From an uncultured Rubrivivax sp. (GTDB lineage: Bacteria; Pseudomonadota; Gammaproteobacteria; Burkholderiales; Burkholderiaceae_C), in contig CALBTN010000184.1 in NCBI GenBank assembly GCA_937967345.1, positions 1-5,521 of the forward strand: a stretch of DNA of 5,521 nucleotides, in the 5' to 3' direction. The position numbers and the translations under genes were made by a program. Shown here piece by piece: positions 1-4,792 of the stretch. The notes under the pieces were generated by a model. The model was not told where the DNA came from, searched no databases, and was given only the letters and a program-made list of their open reading frames with translations. Position 1 is the first letter of the stretch, and every line of letters starts with the position of its first letter.

Positions 1-326
1 AAGCGGTTGCACAGGCCGTGGAAGGTGCCGATCCACATGCCGCGCACGTTCACCGGCAGCATCGCCGCCAGCCGCGCCAGCATCTCCTTGGCCGCCTTGT
101 TGGTGAAGGTCACGGCCAGCACGCCGCCGGGCGAGACCTGCCCGGTGTGCAGCAGCCAGGCGATGCGCGTGGTCAGCACCCGGGTCTTGCCCGATCCGGC
201 GCCGGCCAGGATCAGCGCCGGCTCGGCCGGCAGCGTCACGGCCGCGAGCTGCTCGGGGTTCAGGTGCTGCAGCAGCTTGCCCGCCGGTGCAGCGGCAGGC
301 TCGATCTCGATCGGGGCGTCGTGCAT
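1..326 (-). CDS. uvrD: UvrD/Rep-family DNA helicase, N-terminal fragment
   Basis: This is the 5' end of an ATP-dependent 3'-5' superfamily 1A DNA helicase; UvrD acts in nucleotide excision repair, mismatch repair and removal of stalled complexes. The ATG is read from 326 towards 1, giving 108 codons plus 2 bases before the gene leaves the window, so about 15% of a typical 720-780-residue protein is visible. The translation has the family motifs in order: a Q-motif region (HLNPEQLAAV, about residues 21-30), Walker A/motif I (AGAGSGKT, about 41-48) and motif Ia (AVTFTNKAAKEM, about 70-81). The downstream GTFHGLCNR stretch (about 100-108) matches UvrD of betaproteobacteria. Later helicase motifs lie outside the window, so Rep or PcrA cannot be formally excluded, but the closeness to UvrD is strong. 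No Shine-Dalgarno precedes the ATG. A TAGAAT box 6 bases upstream suggests a leaderless mRNA. It is divergent from the atp operon and probably functionally unrelated to it. Confidence 0.93.
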   Translation of the reverse strand, partial: MHDAPIEIEPAAAPAGKLLQHLNPEQLAAVTLPAEPALILAGAGSGKTRVLTTRIAWLLHTGQVSPGGVLAVTFTNKAAKEMLARLAAMLPVNVRGMWIGTFHGLCNR

Positions 327-328
327 CG

Positions 329-356
329 ACCGATTCTAGGCAGCGCGTGAATCGGT
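329..356. repeat. 7-bp inverted repeat over the uvrD promoter
   Basis: ACCGATT (329-335) and AATCGGT (350-356) are perfect inverted copies separated by 14 bases. The left arm overlaps the putative -10 of uvrD and the right arm reaches the -35, so it could be an operator site. Arms this short can arise by chance, and no regulator is identifiable in the window. Confidence 0.35.
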
Positions 357-361
357 GACCC
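333..361 (-). promoter_or_regulatory. Putative uvrD promoter, leaderless arrangement
   Basis: Read on the minus strand, TAGAAT (338 to 333) matches the sigma-70 -10 consensus at 5 of 6 positions. Seventeen bases further upstream, GGGTCA (361 to 356) is a weak -35 with 3 of 6 matches. Only six bases (CGGTCG) separate the -10 from the uvrD ATG, so transcription would start at or next to the A of the start codon. No purine-rich ribosome site is present, which fits a leaderless transcript. This is sequence inference only. Confidence 0.45.
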
Positions 362-389
362 CCGGCCTGGACGGCCGGCGCCACGGCCG

Positions 390-426
390 GGCTGCGGCGG
401 CTGGCGTGAGGCTGCGGCGGCTGGCG
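390..426. repeat. 17-bp direct repeat, two copies
   Basis: GGCTGCGGCGGCTGGCG occurs at 390-406 and again at 410-426, giving a 20-base period with a 3-base spacer. The second copy runs into the palindrome CTGGCGCCAG (421-430). It may be a small tandem duplication or a paired protein-binding site. Function is unknown. Confidence 0.7.
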
Positions 427-504
427 CCAGGGCCGGGCTGCCCGGCAACTGCGCAAGATCAACCCGAGGGCAGCGGCTGTGCCGGCACCGGCCATGGCCC
501 GGGC

Positions 505-510
505 TAGGAT
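505..510 (+). promoter_or_regulatory. Possible -10 box of the atp operon
   Basis: TAGGAT matches the sigma-70 -10 consensus at 4 of 6 positions in an otherwise very GC-rich stretch about 95 bases before atpD. The hexamer 17 bases upstream (CCGGCA, 482-487) is a poor -35 with 3 of 6 matches. It is the best candidate seen on the plus strand, but it is weak, and the true promoter may use another sigma factor or an activator. Confidence 0.2.
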
Positions 511-590
511 GGACGCGGCTCGCGCCGGGTCCGCCCGGGCGCAGCGATCTGCAACCTTGCAGCGCACGGCATGCGCCGCGCTGCCTCGGC

Positions 591-597
591 AAAGGAG
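591..597 (+). promoter_or_regulatory. Ribosome binding site of atpD
   Basis: AAAGGAG lies 8 bases before the GTG at 606. It is a near-ideal Shine-Dalgarno with ideal spacing and is the main reason for choosing this GTG as the start of atpD. There is no in-frame ATG nearby, and the first ATG downstream in this frame would remove part of the N-terminal beta-barrel domain. Confidence 0.8.
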
Positions 598-605
598 TCC
601 CTCGC

Positions 606-1985
606 GTGGCCGCAGCGTCCGGCACGGGTACGGTGGTCAGGATCCGCGGCGACGTCGTCGACGTGCGCTTTGCCGATGCGGTACCGCGCATGCAAGAAGC
701 GCTGTACGCCGGCACGCTGCCGCTGGAGGTGGCGGCGCTGCTCGATGGCGACACGGTGCGCTGCATCGCGCTGGCACCGCTGCGCGGCCTGGGCCTGGGT
801 GCGGCGGTGCTGGCCAGCGGCGCGCCGATCCGGGTGCCGGTCGGCGAGGCGGTGCTCGGGCGCATGCTGAACGTCTTTGGCGAGGCGATCGATGGCGGGC
901 CGGCGCCGGTCGCGGCCGATCACCGGCCGATTCGCCGGCCGCCGCCGCCGCTGCCCGAGCGCGTGCTGCACGGCGAGGTGCTCGAAACCGGCATCAAGGC
1001 GATCGACCTGCTGGCGCCGATCGAGCGCGGCGGCAAGACCGGCCTGTTCGGCGGCGCCGGCGTGGGCAAGACCGTGCTGATCAACGAGCTGATCCAGAAC
1101 ACGGTGCGCCACCACCATGGCGTGAGCCTGTTCTGCGGCATCGGCGAGCGCTCGCGCGAGGCCGAGGAGCTGTACCGCGAGATGGGCGAGGCCGGCGTGC
1201 GCGACAAGACGGTGATGCTGTTCGGCCAGATGAACGCCGCGCCGGGCGTGCGCTTCCTGGTGGGCAAGACGGCGCTCACCATGGCCGAGTACTTCCGCGA
1301 CGACCTCGGCCGCGACGTGCTGCTGCTGATCGACAACGTGTTCCGCTTCGTCCAGGCGGGTGCCGAGGTGTCGGGCCTGCTCGGGCGCATGCCGTCGCGC
1401 GTGGGCTACCAGCCCACTCTGGCCACCGAACTGGCGGCGCTGCAAGAGCGCATCACCTCGACGTCCAGGGGGGCGATCACCTCGGTGCAGGCGGTGTACG
1501 TGCCGGCCGACGACTTCACCGACCCGGCGGCGGTGCACATCTTCTCGCACCTGTCGGCCTCGGTCGTGCTGTCGCGCAAGCGTGCCAGCGAAGGCCTGTA
1601 CCCGGCGGTCGATCCGCTGGCGTCGAGCTCGGTGATGCTGACGCCGGCCGTCGTCGGCCAGCGCCACTGCGACATCGCCCGCGCGGTGCGCCGCACGCTG
1701 GCCGAGTACGAGGAGCTGCGCGACATCATCGCCATGCTCGGTCTGGAAGAGCTGTCGGCCGCCGACCGCGCGGTGGTGGCGCGCGCGCGCCGGCTGGAGC
1801 GCTTCCTGACCCAGCCCTTCGGCGTGGCCGAAAGCTTCAGCGGCACGCCGGGGCAGCGCGTGCCGATCGCGAGCACGCTCGACGGCTGCGAGGCCATCTT
1901 GAACCGCGCGCACTTCGACGACAGCGAGATGGACTACTACATGATCGGCGCGCTGGCGCAGCCGCAGGCCGAGCCCGCCCGATGA
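606..1985 (+). CDS. atpD: N-type F1Fo ATPase (N-ATPase), F1 subunit beta
   Basis: This is the catalytic subunit of the F1 head: three beta subunits alternate with alpha and carry the ATP hydrolysis/synthesis sites. The 459-residue product matches normal beta length (E. coli 460). An N-terminal beta-barrel region (TVVRIRGDVVDVRF, about 9-22) precedes the nucleotide domain. Walker A GGAGVGKT is at 149-156 with Lys155 and Thr156. GERSREAEELY holds the catalytic Glu181 and Arg182. Walker B VLLLID ends at Asp243, and the conserved GRMPSRVGYQPTL stretch (260-272) follows. Numbering tracks E. coli (Lys155, Glu181) almost exactly, so the active site is intact. The C-terminal DELSEED lever is altered to EELSAAD (381-387). 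The start is GTG, supported by a strong ribosome site. The TGA overlaps the atpC ATG (ATGA), implying coupled translation. First position in the operon is typical of N-ATPase; a housekeeping atp operon would have beta near the end. The product is cytoplasmic and membrane-attached through the stalks. Confidence 0.97.
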   Translation: MAAASGTGTVVRIRGDVVDVRFADAVPRMQEALYAGTLPLEVAALLDGDTVRCIALAPLRGLGLGAAVLASGAPIRVPVGEAVLGRMLNVFGEAIDGGPAPVAADHRPIRRPPPPLPERVLHGEVLETGIKAIDLLAPIERGGKTGLFGGAGVGKTVLINELIQNTVRHHHGVSLFCGIGERSREAEELYREMGEAGVRDKTVMLFGQMNAAPGVRFLVGKTALTMAEYFRDDLGRDVLLLIDNVFRFVQAGAEVSGLLGRMPSRVGYQPTLATELAALQERITSTSRGAITSVQAVYVPADDFTDPAAVHIFSHLSASVVLSRKRASEGLYPAVDPLASSSVMLTPAVVGQRHCDIARAVRRTLAEYEELRDIIAMLGLEELSAADRAVVARARRLERFLTQPFGVAESFSGTPGQRVPIASTLDGCEAILNRAHFDDSEMDYYMIGALAQPQAEPAR

Positions 1986-2389
1986 GCCTGGCCCAAGCCA
2001 TGCGCGTCAGCCTGCGCCTGCCCACCAGGTTGCTCTACGAGGGCGAGGCCGCGAAGTTGGCTGCGGTGGCCGAGAACGGCGCCTTCGGCCTGCTGCCCAA
2101 CCACGCCGACCACGTCGCCGCGCTCGTGCCGTCGGTGCTGGTGCTGAGCGACGCCAGCGGGCGCGAGCTGTTCTTCGGCATCGACCACGGCCTGCTGGTC
2201 AAGCACGGCCACCAGGTCGACATCGCGGTGCGCCGCGGCGTGCGCGGCGAAAGCCTGGACACGCTGGCGGCAACCATCGAATCGCTGTTCACCCAGGTCG
2301 ACGAAGCCGAGCGCAGCGCGCGCACCGCGCTGTCGCGCCTGGAGGTCGGCATCGTGCGCAACTTCAGCGAGCTGCGCAAACCGGCATGA
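1982..2389 (+). CDS. atpC: N-ATPase F1 subunit epsilon
   Basis: Epsilon is the small central-stalk subunit that joins gamma to the c-ring and can inhibit ATP hydrolysis. The product is 135 residues, close to the usual 130-140. Residues about 7-85 form the expected N-terminal beta-sandwich, with ENGAFGLLPNHADHVAAL (31-48) matching the conserved G-x-LP-x-H region of epsilon. Residues about 88-132 form the C-terminal helical hairpin (TLAATIESLFTQVDEAERSA onward). The chosen ATG overlaps the atpD stop as ATGA, a classic coupling signal. A second in-frame ATG at 2000 (residue 7) begins MRVSLRLPTRLL, which resembles the usual epsilon N-terminus and could be the real start; neither has a strong ribosome site. 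The stop overlaps atpQ by ATGA. In housekeeping operons atpC follows atpD at the operon's end, whereas here the D-C pair leads it. Confidence 0.92.
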   Translation: MSLAQAMRVSLRLPTRLLYEGEAAKLAAVAENGAFGLLPNHADHVAALVPSVLVLSDASGRELFFGIDHGLLVKHGHQVDIAVRRGVRGESLDTLAATIESLFTQVDEAERSARTALSRLEVGIVRNFSELRKPA

Positions 2390-2736
2390 AGCCCGACAAC
2401 CGCTCTTCGCTCGAGCGCATCCAGCGCGGCGCCGAGCGCATGCAGCATACGCGGCGGCGGCCGGCCTACGGCCCGTTGCGCGGGCTCGGCGCGCTGGGCG
2501 TGGTCGGCTGGTCGGTCGCGCTGCCGACGGTCGGCGGCGCGCTGCTCGGCCTGTGGCTCGACCGGGTGGCGCCGGCGCGCTTTTCCTGGCCGATCGCGCT
2601 GATGCTCGGCGGCCTGGTGATCGGCGTCATCGTCGCCTGGGACTGGGTCGCCAGCGAGGACCGCACGCTGCGGCGCGACGCGCCAGACGCGCCCGGCGCC
2701 GCAAACGCGCCTGGCAAGGAGAAAACCGATGCCTGA
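2386..2736 (+). CDS. atpQ: AtpQ, AtpI-like small membrane subunit of N-ATPase
   Basis: This is a 116-residue membrane protein of the AtpI/'ATPase gene 1' type. A basic N-terminus (1-29, many Arg/Lys) precedes two predicted transmembrane helices at about 33-56 and 67-88. The first ends in the family signature GGALLGLWLD (50-59), and a short region before helix 2 contains PARFSWP. The C-terminal tail (about 90-116) is hydrophilic and Ala/Pro-rich. In N-ATPase operons AtpQ always lies between atpC and atpR. Its biochemical role is not firmly established; the related AtpI helps assemble the c-ring in some bacteria, so an assembly or stabilising role is inferred. The ATG overlaps the atpC stop (ATGA), and the 3' end overlaps atpR by 8 bases. 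A later Met at residue 20 exists, but the coupled ATG is preferred. Confidence 0.88.
   Translation: MKPDNRSSLERIQRGAERMQHTRRRPAYGPLRGLGALGVVGWSVALPTVGGALLGLWLDRVAPARFSWPIALMLGGLVIGVIVAWDWVASEDRTLRRDAPDAPGAANAPGKEKTDA
2716..2721 (+). promoter_or_regulatory. Ribosome binding site of atpR inside atpQ
   Basis: AAGGAG lies 7 bases before the atpR ATG at 2729, within the last codons of atpQ. It is one of the strongest ribosome sites in the operon and it fixes the atpR start, which overlaps atpQ by 8 bases. Confidence 0.75.
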
Positions 2737-3043
2737 GCTCGACCCCCAGGCGCTGCTGCTCGGCCTGGGCCTGGGGCTGGCCGCAAGCACGCTGTTCTTC
2801 GGCGGCCTGGGCTGGGGCCTGCGCCGCGCGCTGCGCGCGCGCCATCCGGGGCCGATCCTGGCGCTGAGCTTCGTGCTGCGCGCCGCGGTGCTGCTGGGCG
2901 TGGCCGGCTGGCTGTTGCGGCTGACCCATCCGCTGTCGTCGCTGCCGGCGTACCTGCTGGCGTTCTTCTTGGTGCGCGGCGTGGCGCTGCGTTGGGCGCG
3001 CCGCGGCAGCGCCACCGCTTTGTCTGGACCGGAGAACGGCTGA
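2729..3043 (+). CDS. atpR: AtpR, N-ATPase-specific membrane subunit
   Basis: AtpR is a 104-residue integral membrane protein found only with N-ATPases. Three predicted transmembrane helices lie at about 8-30, 43-63 and 71-88, joined by an Arg-rich loop (LRRALRARHP, 31-40). Two arginines sit inside hydrophobic stretches: Arg51 in LSFVLRAAVL and Arg83 in FFLVRGVAL. Membrane arginines of this type are a known feature of AtpR and have been proposed to interact with the ion-binding carboxylate of subunit c, perhaps during ring assembly; this has not been shown here. The protein runs directly into atpB: the TGA (3041-3043) abuts the atpB ATG with no spacer. Its position next to atpQ and ahead of atpB/atpE is diagnostic of the N-ATPase. 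Assignment rests on context, size, helices and the arginines, because such small proteins diverge quickly. Confidence 0.87.
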   Translation: MPELDPQALLLGLGLGLAASTLFFGGLGWGLRRALRARHPGPILALSFVLRAAVLLGVAGWLLRLTHPLSSLPAYLLAFFLVRGVALRWARRGSATALSGPENG

Positions 3044-3736
3044 ATGCAGCTCACACCCGATGCCAGCGTGATCGCCGAATTCGGCTGGTTCAAGCTCAAC
3101 GCGACCATCGTCAACACCTGGATCGTGATGGCGCTGCTGGTGAGCCTGTCGTGGCTGGTGACGCGCCGGCTGCGCCCCGACGCGCCGCCGGGGCGGCTGC
3201 GCAACGCGCTCGAGGTGCTGGTGCAGATGATCGAGGCCCAGGTGCGCGAGGTGACGCACGACGCGGTGCACCAGGTCATGTACTTCGCCGGCACGCTGTT
3301 CCTGTTCATCGCCACGGCGAACACGCTGGCGATGATTCCGGGCTTTCGCTCGCCTGCCGGGTCGCTGTCGACCACGGTGGCGCTGACCCTGGCGGTGTTG
3401 CTGGCGGTGCCGTTCTTCGGCATCAGCAACGGCGGGCTGCGCCACTACCTGCGCACCTTCGCCGAGCCGTCGCTGTTGCTGGTGCCGCTCAATGTCGTGG
3501 GTGAAGTGTCCAAGGCGGTGTCGCTGGCGATCCGCCTGTACGGCAACGTGATGAGCGGTGCGGTGATCGCCGCGATCCTGTTCAGCATCGCGCCGTTCTT
3601 CTTTCCGGTGGTCATGGACCTGTTCGGCCTGCTGGTCGGGCTGATCCAGGCCTACATCTTTTCCATCCTGGCGGCGGTCTACATCTCTTCGGCCATGGCC
3701 AGCCGGCAAGACTCCCAAGCAAAGGACACACCGTGA
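3044..3736 (+). CDS. atpB: N-ATPase Fo subunit a
   Basis: Subunit a is the stator membrane protein that provides the two ion half-channels against the c-ring. The product is 230 residues, shorter than E. coli a (271) but usual for this branch. A short N-terminus precedes hydrophobic segments at about 22-40, 77-99, 108-128, 143-163, 168-190 and 191-217, including the two long helices facing the ring. The essential arginine is Arg164 in SLAIRLYGNVMSG (E. coli aArg210), with Asn168 four residues later. Gln202 in LIQAYIF matches E. coli Gln252. The positions equivalent to E. coli Glu219 and His245 are Ala173 and Gly195 by motif alignment, so the half-channel chemistry differs. The C-terminal tail (about 218-230) is polar. 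GGAG (3031-3034) is a possible ribosome site 9 bases before the ATG. The stop overlaps the GTG of atpE (GTGA). Confidence 0.95.
   Translation: MQLTPDASVIAEFGWFKLNATIVNTWIVMALLVSLSWLVTRRLRPDAPPGRLRNALEVLVQMIEAQVREVTHDAVHQVMYFAGTLFLFIATANTLAMIPGFRSPAGSLSTTVALTLAVLLAVPFFGISNGGLRHYLRTFAEPSLLLVPLNVVGEVSKAVSLAIRLYGNVMSGAVIAAILFSIAPFFFPVVMDLFGLLVGLIQAYIFSILAAVYISSAMASRQDSQAKDTP
3721..3726 (+). promoter_or_regulatory. Ribosome binding site of atpE
   Basis: AAAGGA lies 6 bases before the GTG at 3733, inside the 3' end of atpB. It supports the GTG start of atpE, whose product is needed in many copies per enzyme. Confidence 0.6.
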
Positions 3737-4011
3737 GCGAACTCAGCCTCGTTGCCATGATTTCCATCATCACCGCCGGCCTGACGGTGGCGGTGGGCTC
3801 CTTCGGCGCGGCCATTGGCGAAGGGCGCACCGCGGCCGCCGCGATGGCGGCGATCGCGCAGCAGCCCGATGCGGCGCCGACGCTGTCGCGCACGCTGTTC
3901 GTCAGCCTGGCCATCATCGAGTCCACCGGCATCTACTGCTTCGTCGTCTCGCTGATCCTGATCTTCGCCAACCCGTTCTGGGACGTCGTGCGCCCGGCGC
4001 TCGGGGGGTAG
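3733..4011 (+). CDS. atpE: N-ATPase Fo subunit c (rotor ring)
   Basis: Subunit c is the ion-carrying hairpin whose oligomeric ring forms the rotor. The product is 92 residues with two transmembrane helices at about 6-41 and 53-80 joined by a polar loop (AQQPDAAP, 42-49). The ion-binding carboxylate is Glu63 in IIESTGIYCF. Ser64, Thr65 and Tyr68 follow exactly as in the Na+ enzyme of Ilyobacter tartaricus (Glu65, Ser66, Thr67, Tyr70). The helix-1 partner Gln32 of Ilyobacter corresponds to Glu30 here (AIGEGR), giving two carboxylates at the site. The helix-1 glycine repeat is reduced, with Ser23 and Ala27 at expected Gly positions. The loop has Gln43-Gln44-Pro45 rather than the common Arg-Gln-Pro. 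The C-terminus ILIFANPFW matches this branch. The start is GTG overlapping the atpB stop. Residue comparisons are made from memory of the Ilyobacter sequence. Coupling ion, H+ or Na+, is undecided. Confidence 0.96.
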   Translation: MSELSLVAMISIITAGLTVAVGSFGAAIGEGRTAAAAMAAIAQQPDAAPTLSRTLFVSLAIIESTGIYCFVVSLILIFANPFWDVVRPALGG

Positions 4012-4017
4012 GCGGCG

Positions 4018-4788
4018 ATGTCGATCGACTGGGTCACGGTGCTGGCGCAGCTGGCCAACTTCCTGCTGCTGATCTGGCTGCTGCGGCGCTTTCTGTATCG
4101 CCCGATCATCGCCGGCATCGACGCGCGCGAGGCCGAGATCGCGCGGCGCATGGCGGCGGCCGACGCGATGCGCGAGCAAGCCGCTGCCGCCGAGCAAAAC
4201 TACCGCCAGCTCCAGGCGCAAACGCTGGCCGCGCAGCAGGACAAGGTGGACGAGGTTCTGCGCGCCACCGAGGCCGAGCGCGAGCAGATGCTGTCCGAGG
4301 CGCGCGCCCAGCGCGCCCAGGAGCAAAAGAGCTGGCAGCAGCACCTCGAGCACGAGCGAGCGGACTTCCTGCGCCGGCTGCAACGCAGCGGCGCGCTGAC
4401 GCTGCTCGAGCTGACGCGCAAGGCCCTGCACGAGCTCGCCGACGCCAGCCTCGAGGCCGCGATCGCGCGCCAGCTCGGCCACCGCCTGACATCGCTGGCC
4501 GGCGACCTGAGCGCTGCCACCGGCCCGGTGCAGCAGATCGTGGTGAGCACGCACGAGCCGCTCGGCGGCGACGCGCGGGCGCAGCTGCGCACCGAGCTGG
4601 CGCGCATCCTGCCGAGCGCCGAGCCGCGCTTCACCGTCGATGCCGAGCAGTCGCCCGGCCTCGTCATCCAGGCTGGCGGCGCGCGCCTGGCGTGGACGAT
4701 CGACAGCTACATGGACGAGTTCGACGCCGCGATGGCGCGCACGCACGCGGCCGGGGCCAGCGCAGCCAGCGCGGCCGCGCCGGCGTAG
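4018..4788 (+). CDS. atpF: N-ATPase subunit b with delta-like C-terminal domain
   Basis: This is the peripheral stalk subunit linking the membrane sector to the F1 head. At 256 residues it is about 100 longer than a normal b (about 156). A membrane anchor spans about 5-25 (VTVLAQLANFLLLIWLL). A charged, Ala/Gln/Glu-rich coiled-coil segment follows at about 34-125, and a helical region at about 125-165. Residues about 168-240 resemble the C-terminal domain of subunit delta: QQIVVSTHEPL, then AQLRTELARILP, then SPGLVIQAGGARLAWTIDSY, which parallels the delta ending (GG-x-V-I-x-x-GD...IDGSV). The extreme end (244-256) is low-complexity Ala/Ser. No separate atpH lies between atpF and atpA, where it sits in normal operons, so this protein probably carries delta's job of binding the alpha N-terminus. 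The ATG at 4018 follows the atpE stop by 6 bases, with only a diffuse G-rich upstream sequence. The delta comparison is by eye. Confidence 0.93.
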   Translation: MSIDWVTVLAQLANFLLLIWLLRRFLYRPIIAGIDAREAEIARRMAAADAMREQAAAAEQNYRQLQAQTLAAQQDKVDEVLRATEAEREQMLSEARAQRAQEQKSWQQHLEHERADFLRRLQRSGALTLLELTRKALHELADASLEAAIARQLGHRLTSLAGDLSAATGPVQQIVVSTHEPLGGDARAQLRTELARILPSAEPRFTVDAEQSPGLVIQAGGARLAWTIDSYMDEFDAAMARTHAAGASAASAAAPA

Positions 4789-4792
4789 CGCC

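Larger units (their letters stand above)
327..605. other. Divergent intergenic region between uvrD and atpD
   Basis: This 279-base gap is the only sizeable non-coding stretch. It holds the uvrD promoter elements on its left side, then GC-rich short repeats and palindromes at about 362-446, including the perfect 10-bp palindrome CTGGCGCCAG (421-430) and a gccggg-ctg-cccggc hairpin (432-446). The 5' leader and start signals of atpD follow. No tRNA, riboswitch or CRISPR-like structure is visible. The hairpin is not followed by a T run and so does not look like an intrinsic terminator. Frames that are open across the region give Arg/Pro/Ser-rich translations without recognisable motifs. Confidence 0.8.

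Noticed and set aside
432..446. Hairpin gccggg-ctg-cccggc as an intrinsic terminator
   Set aside because: No T run follows on either strand, and no gene ends into this gap, since both neighbours start from it.
260..865. Minus-strand open frame covering the intergenic region
   Set aside because: Arg/Pro/Ser-rich translation. It would overlap the uvrD start in another frame and lie antisense to atpD, with no conserved motif.
504..1913. Long minus-strand open frame (469 codons) opposite atpD
   Set aside because: His/Arg/Ala-rich translation without motifs, lying fully antisense to a clearly conserved atpD. Such frames are expected in GC-rich genes with biased third positions.
479..2389. Long plus-strand frame that would fuse 501 codons ahead of epsilon
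   Set aside because: Only the last 135 codons are a recognisable protein (epsilon, from 1982). The upstream part is Arg/Ala/Gly-rich out-of-frame reading of atpD.
2035..3429. Minus-strand open frame of 464 codons across atpC, atpQ, atpR and atpB
   Set aside because: Low-complexity Arg/Ser/Pro composition, no motifs, and antisense to four supported genes.
2992..3504. Plus-strand open frame of 170 codons overlapping atpR and atpB
   Set aside because: Out-of-frame reading of atpB with Arg/Ala-rich composition. The real frame there has the complete subunit a motifs.
2627..3718. Minus-strand open frame of 363 codons across atpQ-atpB
   Set aside because: Gln/His/Arg-rich shadow of membrane protein genes, with no recognisable domain or ribosome site.
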